Notes: generated from the letters alone by a model not told the origin. Positions 1-10,900 are shown, numbered from the stretch's first letter. The stretch: DNA of 64,000 nt from Lepidostoma basale (GCA_022606425.2 JAHDVF020000172.1:682001-746000); one strand, 5' to 3'. Numbers and translations: made by a program.

Positions 1-198
1 AGATGATATTATTAGCTTGCTATGTATATGAAGTTAAATTATATATACCGGTTTGCATTATTTTATGAGTTACAATATTCAGCATCAACATAATTTTATG
101 TAGGTGGAATTTAAAGAGGTTTTTTTATTCACAACTTTACTACAGAGTTAATATTAAATGTTATTAACTTTCTAGTAAAATATTTAAAAGAAAACCTA

Positions 199-500
199 AG
201 TAACTAACCTCCTCGCCGTCTCCCCGAAGGGGTAGGTAGAGATGATGGACCGCCACATTGTTTTATCCAAACACACTTCTACCGATTCTTCTACATTTAT
301 ACATATTTGACTTGTTTGATCGTGTCACGGTTTCCTCTGTATTTCTTGTTTCATTTACATCGTTCAAAATACTTTTCTTATCAACCTTTCTTTGCAAATG
401 TCCAAATCCATCTTAATGATTTGTTCATTATTTTGGTGATTCACTTCTTAATATATTTGTATTTGATACTATCACATTCTGATTTATCACACGAATGTGT
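199..500 (-). mobile_element. LINE 3'-end fragment (TTAG-tail family), decayed
   Basis: Minus-strand remnant of the LINE family that is most abundant in this window. It begins with a degraded TTAG tail and the CCCCGAAGGGGTAGG motif, and continues into sequence matching the C-terminal RT-downstream region of the better copy at 61340-62262. Reading frames are broken throughout. Confidence 0.7.
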
Positions 501-654
501 TTTCGTATAAGATATATTATTTCTACAAATTTATTCCATGCTTCATTTCCATACACAATTACATACAAAAACATCATAGCGCATTGCGATATTAGCCTAT
601 ATTTAAGAGCTTTCTGAAAAGTCCATACCTATTTCACAACATTTGTAAAATACT

Positions 655-832
655 TATTTATTGTTTCTTGAACAATGATGTAAAACTCCGTATATAATAA
701 CTAATACGAATGAAAATGTTAGTTTTCTAGACATTTGATAATGCCTTAGAAGGGCGAAACATGTCATTTCCATAAAATATAAAAAAACTTCTAGAAAACT
801 CACGTTTTCATTCGTATTAATTATGGTTTATA
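655..832 (+). repeat. Inverted-repeat element, family C (hammerhead-like)
   Basis: It starts with a conserved TTGTTTCTTGAACAATGATG leader. Two arms follow (TAATACGAATGAAAA and TTTTCATTCGTATTA) that are reverse complements and flank a core containing AGAAGGGCGAAACATGTC. Similar units recur near 4.7, 5.6, 9.3, 15.6-16.0, 17.9, 32.6, 39.2 and 55.0 kb. No coding capacity is seen. It is a non-autonomous element of unproven class. Confidence 0.75.
735..765 (+). ncRNA. Hammerhead-like core, family C (U3/A8 form)
   Basis: Order of parts: core TTGATAAT, stem II GCCTT-AG-AAGGGC with one bulged G, GAA, self-complementary ACATGT, then C as the nucleotide before the expected cut. Against the canonical CTGANGA core, C3 is U and G8 is A, a paired change. 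Activity is untested. Confidence 0.45.
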
Positions 833-845
833 CTTATTTCGAGTT

Positions 846-1440
846 ATAAAATACTCAATCAGAAATATATTTAATCATGTGTTATTTGGTGTATAGTGTA
901 TGGAAAATGTATACCAGCATTTTTAGTAGTTGAAAAAGTCTCTAAACGAGAGAGCCTGTTCAAATTACGATTAATTTTCAATAGCGGCTGAGAAAATTGG
1001 TGTAAGGACTTCTTGTTGACATTTGGTTGATTGGTCATTTCATTTTCACACCGAACAAAATATACGCCATCCGTCACGTACTCAGTGTTTGTAACGTACT
1101 TTGGTTTGGGGACAGTGGGCGTTTGGCGTGCCAAAATCTTACCACGGGAAATGACCCACATTACCATAATTACATTGTTTTAATTAATTTTGTTTCTTAA
1201 CCAAATCAATTTCTAAGAAAACACTTTATGTTAATCCATCTGGAGCACTTTAATAGTTATATAACCTCTATTAGTATTTTTTAAATGTATAAGCATTGAA
1301 ATTGTAATAAAATTCGTTAATGAATGTAACCAAGAAATGCTTTACAGTATTTTTCAACCGTCACCTCTTAACTATTGTCAACTATTTGCCATTTTGCCTT
1401 AATTACTATATTCTGTTACATTAACTCGGGTATATAAACA
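846..1440. other. No gene or known repeat recognised
   Basis: Mostly AT-rich. A more GC-balanced patch lies at about 900-1170 and contains an open frame of about 98 codons on the minus strand with no recognisable motif. I treat it as unique noncoding DNA. Confidence 0.5.
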
Positions 1441-1458
1441 ATCGCGCAATTGATTCTC

Positions 1459-1500
1459 GCCATATTTAATAACGCTTTAGAAGGGCGTAACATGTCATTC
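1459..1500 (+). repeat. Family C core fragment
   Basis: A short stretch with CTTTAGAAGGGCGTAACATG, matching the hammerhead-like core of family C. The GAAAC has become GTAAC and both arms are missing. Confidence 0.55.
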
Positions 1501-1551
1501 AATTATATCAACTATATATTTCTGTGTACCTATTGTAAAATATAGGTCATT

Positions 1552-1660
1552 GGAAGAAGGTGGCGGGTTTTACTACCAACGTCTTCCGTGTGTGGGTCTA
1601 GGTTTTGGCTTAATTGGCAGAAGAGGGCCCACATTCGTGATGGACAATCTTCCTTGGATA
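1552..1660 (+). mobile_element. Degraded LINE C-terminal zinc-finger region
   Basis: Resembles 16187-16270, where the plus strand encodes AFPCPRCPRVCGSGIGL, a CxxCxxxC motif typical of the C-terminal end of some insect LINE ORF2 proteins. Here the CGTGTGTGGGTCTAGG stretch is preserved but the frame is damaged. Confidence 0.4.
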
Positions 1661-1689
1661 CAAGAGACAGCTGATGATGATAATGTTCT

Positions 1690-2035
1690 CAAAGTCAACA
1701 CTGCAAATCTAAAAACGAGTATATCCACTGAAGCAAAGATAGCAGTATATAATTTAGTTCTCATGGCAACGCTTATGTATGGAAGTGACGCTTGTAACTG
1801 GCAATAAAATGATGAAAATAGGAATAACATCGTAGAAATTGAGATCACTGAGGAAAACGATATAAATATGATAAAATATCAAATGACGAAATTAGGAAGA
1901 AATATAAGGCAGATGTTTGCACCATAAGTTAGATTAAAAAAATATCACTGAGATGGTTTGGACATATGAAACGAATGGATGATAGAAGAATGATTAAAAA
2001 TTGTATACAGGCAGTGTGAGTGAATTGAAGAAAAA
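1690..2035 (+). mobile_element. LINE ORF2 C-terminal fragment (TTAG-tail family)
   Basis: Encodes a decayed version of the segment ISTEAKIAVYNLVLMATLMY followed by WF.HM.RM, the post-RT region of the same family as 61340-62262. Several stops and frameshifts are present. Confidence 0.7.
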
Positions 2036-2056
2036 TATATTGGAATCAATTCTGTT

Positions 2057-2165
2057 AATCTTCTTCTTCTGAGAGTGCCATGTCAGGTCCCCCCGACGTC
2101 GGCAATCACCCTGGTGTAGGCCTCTCTCTCCTGTGCAAGACGGAACAACTTCCACATTCTCCGAA
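2057..2165 (-). mobile_element. LINE 3' end with AAG-type tail
   Basis: On the minus strand, GCCGACGTCGGGGGGACCTG is followed by a GAAGAAGAAG tail. A second copy of the same 3' end lies at 35095-35230. The coding part is almost entirely lost. Confidence 0.55.
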
Positions 2166-2169
2166 TAAT

Positions 2170-3125
2170 AATTTTATCATTTATCTATTAATAAAACATA
2201 AATAATTAAATGGGATGCCTTTTTCACAAGTGGTCATTGTTTGATGAAGATTTTTTTGGTCCCATCCGGGCAATGCGACCACTGTATTTAAGTGAATGTT
2301 GAGTGTTAGAGTGGTGAAGAGTTGATAGGATACAGCCAGATATGGGAAGGCGATCCCTATAGAAACTTCTCTGATTTTAGACTTTCCAAGAAATCACTAT
2401 TGAGAGGAATGAATAGGAATCTGTGAACAACCTAACTAGAATGCCATGAGTTCTAGTTCTAGGCAAACCTTCAGACTGAAAATATCGAAGTAAAGTGATG
2501 GAGAGATAACTATAGTTTCCCGTCACAGGAGGAGAATCCTGTAATAAAAGACTCTTAAGTCTACAAATTGAATAAGAAAAATAAAATTATTGAATAATTG
2601 TTAATGATGAAATAAAAAACTCTTAACCATTTCATTACTTTTATTATTTTCATTAGATTATATTACAAAGTTGTTATTAGGCATGTCCTGTTATTTGTTT
2701 TATTCATCGAGTATGAAACACCCATTATTGTTCTTCGCTTCGGAATATACGAGTATGTGGGGTCGTTGATATCCTGAAAGGATTTAAATATCAAACAAAC
2801 CGTCAAACGAGGAAATTCTTTGAGCCGATTTTTCATCGCATATCCCTTGAATACGTGTATTTAGAGTTTGTCGGACAAATTATTTGAGTGTTTCTAATTA
2901 TTAAACATCAAAAACTCATTTAATTTAACAATCAAAATATTTTACTACTGTTAAAATATAAGCAATAGGGGTCAAAAATGACCATATTTAGTAAGTATTA
3001 ACAAAGGATATGTTTATTTCCATCAATTTATAAATAAAATATATTGAACTTTATTTGGATATCACAAAAACGTCAACGGCTTCAATTGATCACTGTATAT
3101 CTTATAAGAAAAAATATTGGCCTGA
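2170..3125. other. No gene or known repeat recognised
   Basis: Mixed-composition DNA (2250-2560 is less AT-rich) without open frames over 60 codons, without family motifs shared elsewhere in the window and without RNA genes that I can recognise. Confidence 0.5.
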
Positions 3126-3134
3126 ATTAAAAAG

Positions 3135-3395
3135 ACCCAGCTGCCCCTTATAACGAATAACGTGAGAGCATGTCGTCTTGCATATATTGGGTACGTATCC
3201 AGAGCTTTAGAAACCAGAGCAATCAAGATCCTGTACGCATCAAGTCCGGTTAGAGTAAGACCTCTAGAAAGGTCTAGACAGCGCCTAATAGATAGTACTA
3301 TGACTGATCTGGCTAGGTTGGGCGAAACGGACTGCTGAGAGCAGAATGTGCAGGATCGAGAACCAACTCTTCTAGAGTTGTATGGCCACAGGAAG
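3135..3395 (+). mobile_element. LINE ORF2 C-terminal fragment (RPLxRxRQRLxD family)
   Basis: The plus strand encodes broken pieces similar to the minus-strand fragment at 25638-26140: a GHI/YIG segment, RAIKILYASSP, VRPLERSRQRLIDSTMTDLA, and near the 3' end a CTCTAGAGTTGTATGGCCAC match. It is the far C-terminus of a LINE polyprotein, with stops present. Confidence 0.6.
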
Positions 3396-3399
3396 TATA

Positions 3400-4625
3400 T
3401 AAGATATAAATTATCGGATCTTGGATGAATAACAACTACCGAATATGATAAAAATATTATGAATCAATTTAATTTTTCAAATAATAATTTAAAGTTCTTA
3501 TTGGGGTTCAGGTAATTACTTACAACAAAAGAAATAAATCAAAGATTGAACTTGACGTTAAATTTATTTGATTATTTTTTAATTTTTTTTTATTTTTGAT
3601 TGCTTTTTTAATTTCTCTAAAGTTATATTTCTATTGTTGACATACAAAATTTCAGCGCCGTTATCTTTATTAAATGTTAATTAAAATATGTCAATTCAAC
3701 ACAAAAAAACTATGTTAATATACGGTGTTTTATAAATTATTGTTTCGTACCTACATATTTAAATAAATCGTTTATTTATACATATGAAAACGACCATTTT
3801 CAAATAATACACTTTATATTTATTCTCGAAAGAACAATACGTCGTTACGTAAATATTCAAAATTAATTATACCTTATTTCATCCATAATAAGTACACGTT
3901 AAAAGATTAAAGGATTTCAACAAATATTAAACCGAAAAATATTATATAGACTAAGAAAAAATGCAGTGGTTCATAAAAGTATTAGGGGCACGTGCCCTTT
4001 TTTCTTTCCATTAAGGGGCAAGTCAAAAGGCAAATTTCTATTAGGAGAGTAAGTATGCAAATTAATGCACTTTGCCCCGGACACCAGCTAATGAACATTT
4101 CTATTGTAATGTATTCATAGAGCAGATTCCCTTGTTAGACCTGCTTTTTTCATAATCTAGCACAAGAACCATTTTTAGCACGATCGTTTACTTTTGATTT
4201 ACGATATATAAATTAAAATAATGTCTCGCATGATAATATTTATTGGAACCATTTTTCCGTTATATCATTACATTTAAAAAAAAAATGGAATACTTGATTA
4301 GGGACATAAAAAAGTTTAATGAAAGAAAATGTACACTTCGGTATTTAAATCCTTATAAAAAAAGGTTTTTTTCGATGGTGTCATTATAATACTATGGTTG
4401 ATACATTGTGTGCAGGTTTAGCATTATGTAGATATAAAAAAAAACTGCCTTATCATTATTATCTTTAACACTCATTCATTTTAAATTACATCATTTTTTA
4501 TTTTGTTTTTTATTGTTCAATATATGCGTAGATTTTCACGATTTGTAACAACTCTGGAGACTACAAAGATCTCCAACAACGTCGGTAATGAAAAATAACT
4601 TTCACAGATATACCCAACATCATAA
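3400..4625. other. AT-rich DNA without recognised genes
   Basis: Long AT runs. The only notable element is the 12-nt palindrome GGGCACGTGCCC near 3989-4000, which contains an E-box CACGTG. I see no gene. Confidence 0.5.
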
Positions 4626-4627
4626 AA

Positions 4628-4815
4628 ACATATTTATTGTTTCTTGAATAAAACAAATTATGTTATTAGATGTTTTATCATTTTTTATGAAAGTGACATT
4701 TTTTGTATGAAAAATGAGAAAATATCATAGGACAATGTTGTTGCTAAGAGAAACATGTCAATCCCATAAAATATAATACAATTTCTAAAAAATTGAGGTT
4801 TACATGAATATCAAA
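4628..4815 (+). repeat. Family C inverted-repeat element, decayed
   Basis: Has the TTTATTGTTTCTTGAATAAA leader, a GAAACATGTCAATCCCATAA core and a TTCTAAAAAATTGAGG right arm. The hammerhead-like core is damaged (GACAATGTTGTTGC). Confidence 0.6.
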
Positions 4816-4819
4816 ATTT

Positions 4820-5508
4820 CCTTTTATTTTTAATTTCCTCATTCATCTCTCTAACGTTTCATACACATTATCATTTCCTAGTTCCATTATTTATTCCAAA
4901 TTTTGTATTTTGCGTTTGTGAAATGAAGAATCGATGTTTATTTATTTAATATGATCTCGTCGTGCTCTTTGTTATTATGAATAAATAAAAGTAGGCATTT
5001 CTCAGAAAGTTTTTACATTTATGAACAGACTTAACAGAATTGTTAAGTACTTTCTAGGCAGCACTACCAATAAGCTATGCTAAAATAAGTCGTAAACCAG
5101 AATTTAAATGAAATCTATTGTTCGAATTTCAACGAAATTTAACAAAAAATAGTACATCTCACGATATTAAAAGCGATTCTCGAAATGATAAAACTCTCTT
5201 GAGTTTACTTAACAGTACTTACTCAACGTATTTATTGAACAAGAGCCTCAATAATGTTTCTAGAAAATACGATAAGTACCGAAACCGGCTAGCAAGTGAG
5301 CTTAACGGTAAGTGGAGTAAAACAAAATGGGGAGTCTTTTGTAAAAATGTTGGTGTAATTTTTCATAACTCAATTATGAAAAATTTTTTTTTGGTAGTTA
5401 TATCTTTGAAATTCTAAAACAATTGTATTTCCTTCTAAAATGTGAGTAAATTAAATATATGTTGTACCTAAGGTGGAATGGAATAAATGTGAGAGAAATT
5501 TTGTTTTA
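4820..5508. other. Unassigned AT-rich DNA with one 99-codon open frame
   Basis: An open frame at 5118-5417 (plus) has no recognised domain. It runs across a good splice donor (GTAAGT at 5308), but no acceptor fits the same frame because a stop lies at 5109-5111. I therefore do not call it an exon. Confidence 0.4.
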
Positions 5509-5514
5509 TTTCTC

Positions 5515-5685
5515 ATAATTAATACGAATGAAAACGTCAGTTTTTAATGCCTTAGAAGGGCGAAACATGTCATTCTCATAAAATATAATAAAACCTTCTT
5601 GAAAACTGACGTTTTTATTCGTATTAATTATTTGAAATGGAGTTTTACATCATTGTTTAAGAAACAATAAATATTTTATTTTTCT
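5515..5685 (+). repeat. Family C inverted-repeat element
   Basis: Arms AATACGAATGAAAACGTCAG and CTGACGTTTTTATTCGTATT are reverse complements. Between them lies CCTTAGAAGGGCGAAACATG. The 5' half of the hammerhead-like core is deleted (TTTTTAATGCC). The right end carries the inverted TTGTTTAAGAAACAATAAA leader. Confidence 0.7.
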
Positions 5686-5770
5686 ATTAAAAAAATAATA
5701 ATCTCCATAAAAAAATCAAATGTTTTCCTTTTTGAACCAGCCATATGTCATAACGCTTTTTTTGTTATAT

Positions 5771-5872
5771 AAACTAACTAACGAACTAACTAACCATCAC
5801 GCCATTTCCCGAGAGGGGTAGACAGAGAGGATGATACACCTCTCGAGATTCTTTTATATTCATACATTGTAA
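5771..5872 (-). mobile_element. LINE 3'-end fragment (TTAG-tail family)
   Basis: Starts with CTAACTAAC repeats, then CATCACGCCATTTCCCGAGA and GGGGTAGACAGA: the minus-strand 3' end of the TTAG-tail LINE, truncated after about 100 bp. Confidence 0.75.
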
Positions 5873-6199
5873 CATTTAAAGAATATTTATTAAATTTTTC
5901 ATACCATAACTCATTCCTAGTTTTTAATGTATTCATATTGAATAAGTGTTCATACCTCACATCTGAAGTAATCTTTTCTTTTTAACGTTTTAATGGAAAA
6001 TGATAATATTTTCAATCTAAAAGGCATTTTTCCTAAAGTACATATAATATTAAACATGTATAATTAATTGTTGATGATTTTATGGTTCATTTATGTGCGT
6101 GGAAATGCAACTTATGTGTGCTTTAAAATGTTATTTCAATTATTGGGTTTGAGCATTCGCGTGTGTGTTGAAAAATGTATGATAATGCGTTTGCAAGAC

Positions 6200-6290
6200 A
6201 AATCATAATAATCTTATAAAATATAATAAAACTTAATAAAACCTTCATGCACAATAATGACACAATTGTTTAAGAAACAATAAAAAAAAT
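6200..6290 (+). repeat. Family C right-half fragment
   Basis: Contains CTTATAAAATATAATAAAAC followed by TTGTTTAAGAAACAATAAA, the 3' half of family C. Arms and core are mostly gone. Confidence 0.5.
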
Positions 6291-6627
6291 GACCATTCTT
6301 TATTTTACTTTATGATTATGTATTTTCACTTTTTTACAAGAAGGCATAAATATTATATTAAAGGTTAAGGCGTTAACACTGTAACATTTTTATTTATTCA
6401 ATATTTTTTTAGAATAAAAATATTTAACTTATTGAATTGGAATTCCTAAGTAATCACTAAGTAATAACTTTGTTTATTGTCCACAAAATATAAAAAAAAT
6501 TATCCACAAATTGTTTATAAATTTTTATGTAAATTATGTCTTTACAAATGTATGTTTTTTCTAATTTACAATTTTACATTTTATATTATCATTATGTATT
6601 ATTATTCTTTAATATTATTTATTTGTT

Positions 6628-6830
6628 CTTACTGATAAAAGATAATTGTTAGTACTTATAACAATTAGCCCAGGTTAATTTTTTTATTTAAATTATTGTT
6701 TCGAATTTTAATTGCGTTCTTTATATTAGTTTTTATTACATATTTACAGCTGAAGATGGAGATATTCCCCGAAACATGTCGTGTTTTTTTTTAAATATTT
6801 TGTGAATAATAAACACACTATTTTCAATTT
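6628..6830 (+). repeat. Family B hammerhead-like repeat
   Basis: Matches 43536-43760 along its length: a TTCTTACTGATAAAA start, TATAACAATTAGCCCAG, a TTATATTAGT segment, the ribozyme-like core, and a TTTTAAATATTTTGT trailer followed by TTTTCAATTTCC. No open frame is seen. Confidence 0.7.
6750..6780 (+). ncRNA. Hammerhead-like core, family B
   Basis: Canonical core CTGAAGA, then T, a stem II hairpin GGAGATATTCCCC, GAA, self-complementary ACATGT and C. Stem I is weak here (ACA/TGT next to a G-G mismatch), so this copy may be inactive. Confidence 0.5.
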
Positions 6831-6849
6831 CCTACGTGTCAAAACTTTC

Positions 6850-7395
6850 AGAAATAAAAGTGGAATAAAAAAAATGTTTTCTTTATTATTTCCTAATTAT
6901 AAAAAAATAGATAGTATGATTGTAACCTAAAATTGTATATCGTTAGAAATAAGCACGTCAGATAAAATGTTTCTAAAGCAATATTGATTTCTATCTTAAG
7001 TCTAAGAAGTCATATTTGATATTAACTTTTAGATACATGTACACGTCAGTAGACAGCCGAAAGTATTATAGTATGAAGTGTCTATTACTTACACCCTTGG
7101 GTTGCCCTTGGTCTGTACATAAAGTACAGTACGCCGTGCGTGAGGCGTCATGGATTTGAGTGATGAACCAAATGTAGCGGGAAGGAATGAATGAGTCCGT
7201 AAAGCTTCCCTGGTTTACATCGCCTGACCCCAATTTCAACTTACAATTGCGGTTCACTTGACACACCGAGGGAATTCTTCAGACAAAGGAAAATTGAAAT
7301 GATCAAATTATTACCCCCGATCTTTATTGGGTATCGTAAAGATGGCTACCGCTTTATTCCTTCTTTTTGTTTTCCACTCGACAAATATTCTTACG
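6850..7395. other. No gene or known repeat recognised
   Basis: 7060-7270 is GC-balanced and has no match elsewhere in the window. A 66-codon minus-strand open frame there (7066-7266) shows no recognisable domain. Confidence 0.45.
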
Positions 7396-7399
7396 TTTT

Positions 7400-7830
7400 T
7401 CATTAATTTAAATTTATTCTATGTTTGCTGTACTTTGTGTTGTAGATGTTTTATTTGTCTTTTTCTTTTTTATATACTTACTTTTTTATATACTAAAAAA
7501 CTATCAGCCATTTTTCGGACAACCCGGTCCTTCCTCAATGATATTATAAAGATATTTAAACTATTATAAAATTGTTTACAAATATGATCAGTTTTGACAG
7601 ATGTTATAAAGATTTATTTTTATTATAATATTTTATTTTGGAACGTTCATGAACGTTACAAAATAAATCTTTATAACATCTGTCAAAACTGGTCACATTT
7701 GTAAACAATTTTATAATATTTTAAATATCTTTATAATATCACTGAGGTAGGACCGGGTTGTCCGTAACATGTCTTATATTTAATTAAATTTCTTTTTTAA
7801 AGTTAGTGTTGTATTTACAAATTATATAAA
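7400..7830. repeat. Family D fold-back element
   Basis: A long near-palindrome. The left arm, from CGGACAACCCGGTCCTTCCT at 7516, is the reverse complement of the right arm ending TAGGACCGGGTTGTCCGTAA at 7767. The centre lies near GAACGTTCATGAACGTT (7641-7658). The left arm has about 18 extra bases near the centre. Flanks TACTTTGTGTTGTAG (left) and GTGTTGTATTTACAAA (right) recur with the copies at 14.2 and 28.2 kb. Confidence 0.75.
7742..7773 (+). ncRNA. Hammerhead-like core, family D
   Basis: Parts: CTGAGGTA (A9 changed to T in this arm; the left arm keeps the A but has T at position 3), stem II GGAC-CGGGTT-GTCC, GTAAC in place of GAAAC, ATGTC. Upstream ATATCA and downstream TTATAT could form stem I. 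Each arm carries at least one core mutation. Confidence 0.4.
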
Positions 7831-7879
7831 AAAGAAAATGACAAAGTTTAAATTTAGTTTACGTTTCAAATTTATAACT

Positions 7880-8105
7880 TGACGACTTTTGTGGCAAGTG
7901 ACAAGTGTTATGACTCTCACACTAAATGTCCCGGGTTCGATTCCCAGCGATGACAGTGTGAAAGTCACGCTGCCTTTGCTCTGGTGTAGAATTCAAGACA
8001 ATAAAATGACGATACATAAGCGACACTTTACGTCTTGGGAATCTACAATATATTATAGCTTTACCCTTTAAATCAATATGGCTCGCGCTGTAATGATGTA
8101 ATGGG
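7880..8105 (+). mobile_element. tRNA-derived SINE, tail type 2
   Basis: The head carries a Pol III box B (GGGTTCGATTCCC at 7934-7946) and a degraded box A. The body matches CAGTGTGA..GTCACGCTGCCTT and GGTGTAGAATTC. The tail reads GGCTCGCGCTGTAATGATGT, shared with the copies at 27.4 and 30.6 kb but not with the other SINEs. Confidence 0.75.
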
Positions 8106-8109
8106 GGGT

Positions 8110-8455
8110 TTAAAAATATTTCAAAGATTTGTTTAAAATAAATGAAAAATTAATTAGTCCATTTGTACATTTAATAATACCGCAACACCTCAAAACTTTC
8201 CACTCGCGTCATTTAAATCAACATTAAATTCATTTTTATTTATAAAACTCCAGAGACTCATTCCGTATTCCCAATCACTTGAATTTTTTTTTAAATTCAT
8301 GCTGTTATACAATTCAAACACTTGCAAGAGATTTACACTTTCTTATATTTATTTAATGATTAAATAATCATATAAATATGTATTAACCCTAATTGAAAAG
8401 ATGTTGGATGATTTAAATATTTTTATCGACGTTATTTTATATTTATATTTTTATA
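8110..8455. other. AT-rich DNA, nothing recognised
   Basis: No open frames of note and no similarity to the repeat families seen elsewhere in the window. Confidence 0.5.
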
Positions 8456-8460
8456 TTGAT

Positions 8461-8840
8461 TTAAATGATCTCTTAGACGAATGTGTGGATACTCTGTGTA
8501 TGCTAGAGTGTCGAATGAAAATATAAGAAAAGTGAATGCGGTGCGAATGATGGTGTTATGAAAAAAATAATGAAAGGATCATTAAGATGGTTGGTTTGGA
8601 CATATGGAAAGAATGAATGAAGAAAGAATGGTAAAAAAATTATATGTTAACGATGTAAATGGAACCAGAAACAGAAAAAGACTGAGGAAAACGTGGCACG
8701 ATCAAATAAATCACATATTGAATGTCGATCATGTAAGGAGTCGGAGAAATCGACGCGCGTGTATGAATGTTGAGGAAGCGAGAGAAATATGTCAGGAAAG
8801 TAAAGTGTGGCAGTCCATTATTTCGTAAAAGCGTGATGGT
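8461..8840 (+). mobile_element. LINE ORF2 C-terminal fragment (TTAG-tail family)
   Basis: Encodes MCGYSVYARVSNENIRK, then after a frameshift WFGHMERMNEERMVKKLY, RKTWHDQIN and EEAREICQESKVWQSI. This is the region after the RT domain of the abundant TTAG-tail LINE. The 3' tail is mostly lost. Confidence 0.8.
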
Positions 8841-9229
8841 TTGTTAGTTATTTTATATTTAATCTTGTTATACTATAGTCAATTTTGTTTAATTTTAATT
8901 TCTTATCATAATTTTATTTATAGAATATTGATAAAAAAAAGTCACAATTACAAATTATGTATTCCAAAAATTAATAACGATAATAAATATACTTCCTAAA
9001 ACAAGGTATATTTTCGAGACATCTCATATTACAAGCAATAATTACATTGAATGAAACACAATCTACTATAAACTCGCTGTTTCGTCGCTTTATCGTATGA
9101 AAACGTTTACATACATTATAGAGGTGAATTGTGCTTAACAAACATCTACCTGTACAGCATTTCAAATAGATTCGCCTTAATAACTGTTAATATGTTTGTG
9201 AAAACAGTGGTGGCAGAAAAAACAAATTA

Positions 9230-9495
9230 TCTATTGTTTCTTGAAAAATGATGAAAAACTCCATATTAAATTATTAATATACATGAAAACGCCTGTCTTT
9301 TAGGAGTTTTATTAAATTTCATATGGAATGACTTGATACGCCATTCTAAGGTATTACGATGTCATGTTCACGAGATTCTGTAATATTTTGATAATGCCCT
9401 GAAAATGTTTTGATAATGCATTAGAAGAGCAAAACATGTCATTACATATATAATTTAATAAAACTTCTAGAAGATAGACGTTTTAATTTATAATA
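9230..9495. repeat. Family C inverted-repeat element
   Basis: Leader TATTGTTTCTTGAAAAATGA. Left arm ACATGAAAACGCC with an inverted degraded core (GGAATGACTTGATACGCCA). Right arm with TTTTGATAATGCATTAGAAG and AAAACATGTCATT. It has a double, head-to-head core. Confidence 0.65.
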
Positions 9496-9615
9496 ATTGA
9501 AAACGTATTAAATAGTCCATTGTTTTAGCCGAAACACTATGATACTTTAATATTATACACTGTTAAGTTGAAAACAACTTTTTTTACGTATCACAATTGT
9601 ATTTTTATTTTTCGC

Positions 9616-9641
9616 GACAGCTGTTTCGTCAACTAATCAGG
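9616..9641 (-). ncRNA. Hammerhead-like core, family A (left arm, shortened)
   Basis: On the minus strand: CTGATTAGTTGACGAAAC, then AGCTGTC. Relative to the right arm, about 10 nt of stem II are deleted. It keeps the GAA and the palindromic ACAGCTGT. Confidence 0.4.
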
Positions 9642-9663
9642 TTTTACAATACATTTGTAACAC

Positions 9664-9699
9664 CTGATGATGTCAAAATAGGTTAACGAAACAGCTTTC
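9664..9699 (+). ncRNA. Hammerhead-like core, family A (right arm)
   Basis: Canonical CTGATGA, T, stem II GTCAAA-ATAG-GTTAAC (one mismatch), GAA, ACAGCTTT (one change from the self-complementary ACAGCTGT), C. The long stem I is supplied by flanking AT-rich arms. Confidence 0.5.
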
Positions 9700-9770
9700 A
9701 CTAAAAATAAAAATACAATTGTGATACACAAAACTATTTTTTTAAAACATGTTGTATTTTCAAATAGTAT

Positions 9771-10900
9771 TCATGATTTAAGAAACCAATATAATTTATT
9801 CTCAATGTAACATACGATTTTGTTTATCCAACGATTATTTTTTCTGTTGTTTTTAAGTTTAAAAATAATAAAAGATCACATTCAAACACTCTGAGGAAAC
9901 AATTTAAGAATTTAATGCATGAATATGTTTAAAAATGGGGGAAATGAAAAAATGGGCAAAATATGAAAAACCAACATATAATGGATACCTGAACTAATTT
10001 ACATCATGACCTACAAAATACTTCGGCCTTTAATTTTTCCATTTAGGCAAAAGTGAAAAATGCGATTCTAAATTATCGTAAATTACTTTGGTCTGTGTGG
10101 ATAAATATAACAAAATGAAGAGATATTGAATACTAAATTAAATGTTTTAATTTTTATATACCATATTCTTATACGAGATGTGTCTCATACATCTATAACA
10201 TTAATATTTCATATCTTTAATATTTCATGTAATCAGAAAACCTTGATTGAGAAGCTTGATTAATCGTTTGTAATATTCTTATAATATGCAGCTCAAGGGA
10301 GTATGACATAATATTGCATACTATTGCAAATTGTAACTCTTTACCTAATTCACCATGATGGTAGATTGTTTATTTATATCTTTTTAAATTCCGATTTTTT
10401 TTTTCAAAAATACCTTTAAAACGAGATATGTGTTTTTGTGCAACGCGTGCGAAATAATAACGACCGACATTGGAAAGTAGGCGTAGCAAGTAAGTTTGTG
10501 CCACAAAGGAATTGGGGCGAGGAAGGATGGTGTCAAGGTAGCAAGATGATGGAAAACTTCCGGAATCTTATTATAATTGTTTTAAGTTCCTTCTCGATGT
10601 GATACGCCTTAAAAGCTCAAAGTTGAAATTAAAGGGGATGTAGCGTTTCAAAATGCGCTTTTATGTGATTTATTATAATTCTATCAAACCGTAAAGATTC
10701 GAAGAAGTTAAATCTAGACTCCAATTAATTTGAATTAATTTGATAAAATGTTTTTTATATAATGTATTACATTGCTTGATTACTTTACTTCTTTGTCATC
10801 TAACTTGAAACAGTTCATTCAACAAAATATATGTATATGTTAATAATTCTCGATAACCATCTGGTCAGTGAAATATTGATAAATAAAATAATATTTATAA
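9771..10900. other. No gene or known repeat recognised
   Basis: AT-rich. 10440-10640 is slightly richer in GC and has no similarity elsewhere in the window. No convincing coding frame. Confidence 0.5.

Larger units (their letters stand above)
9510..9770. repeat. Family A fold-back element
   Basis: An outer AGTCCATTGTTTTAGCCGAA end (shared with 34.3 kb) is followed by arms ACGTATCACAATTGTATTTT and AAAATACAATTGTGATACAC, which are reverse complements. Each arm carries one hammerhead-like core in opposite orientation. Confidence 0.75.

Noticed and set aside
655..832. Helitron interpretation of family C elements
   Set aside because: No TC 5' end or CTRR 3' end with hairpin at the boundaries. The arms are inverted repeats, unlike Helitrons.
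3989..4000. GGGCACGTGCCC palindrome as a regulatory E-box
   Set aside because: A single isolated site without a promoter or neighbouring gene. Chance cannot be excluded.
5118..5417. 99-codon open frame with a perfect splice donor (GTAAGT at 5308)
   Set aside because: An in-frame stop lies at 5109-5111 and no AG acceptor exists in the frame between it and the donor. The encoded sequence matches nothing I know.
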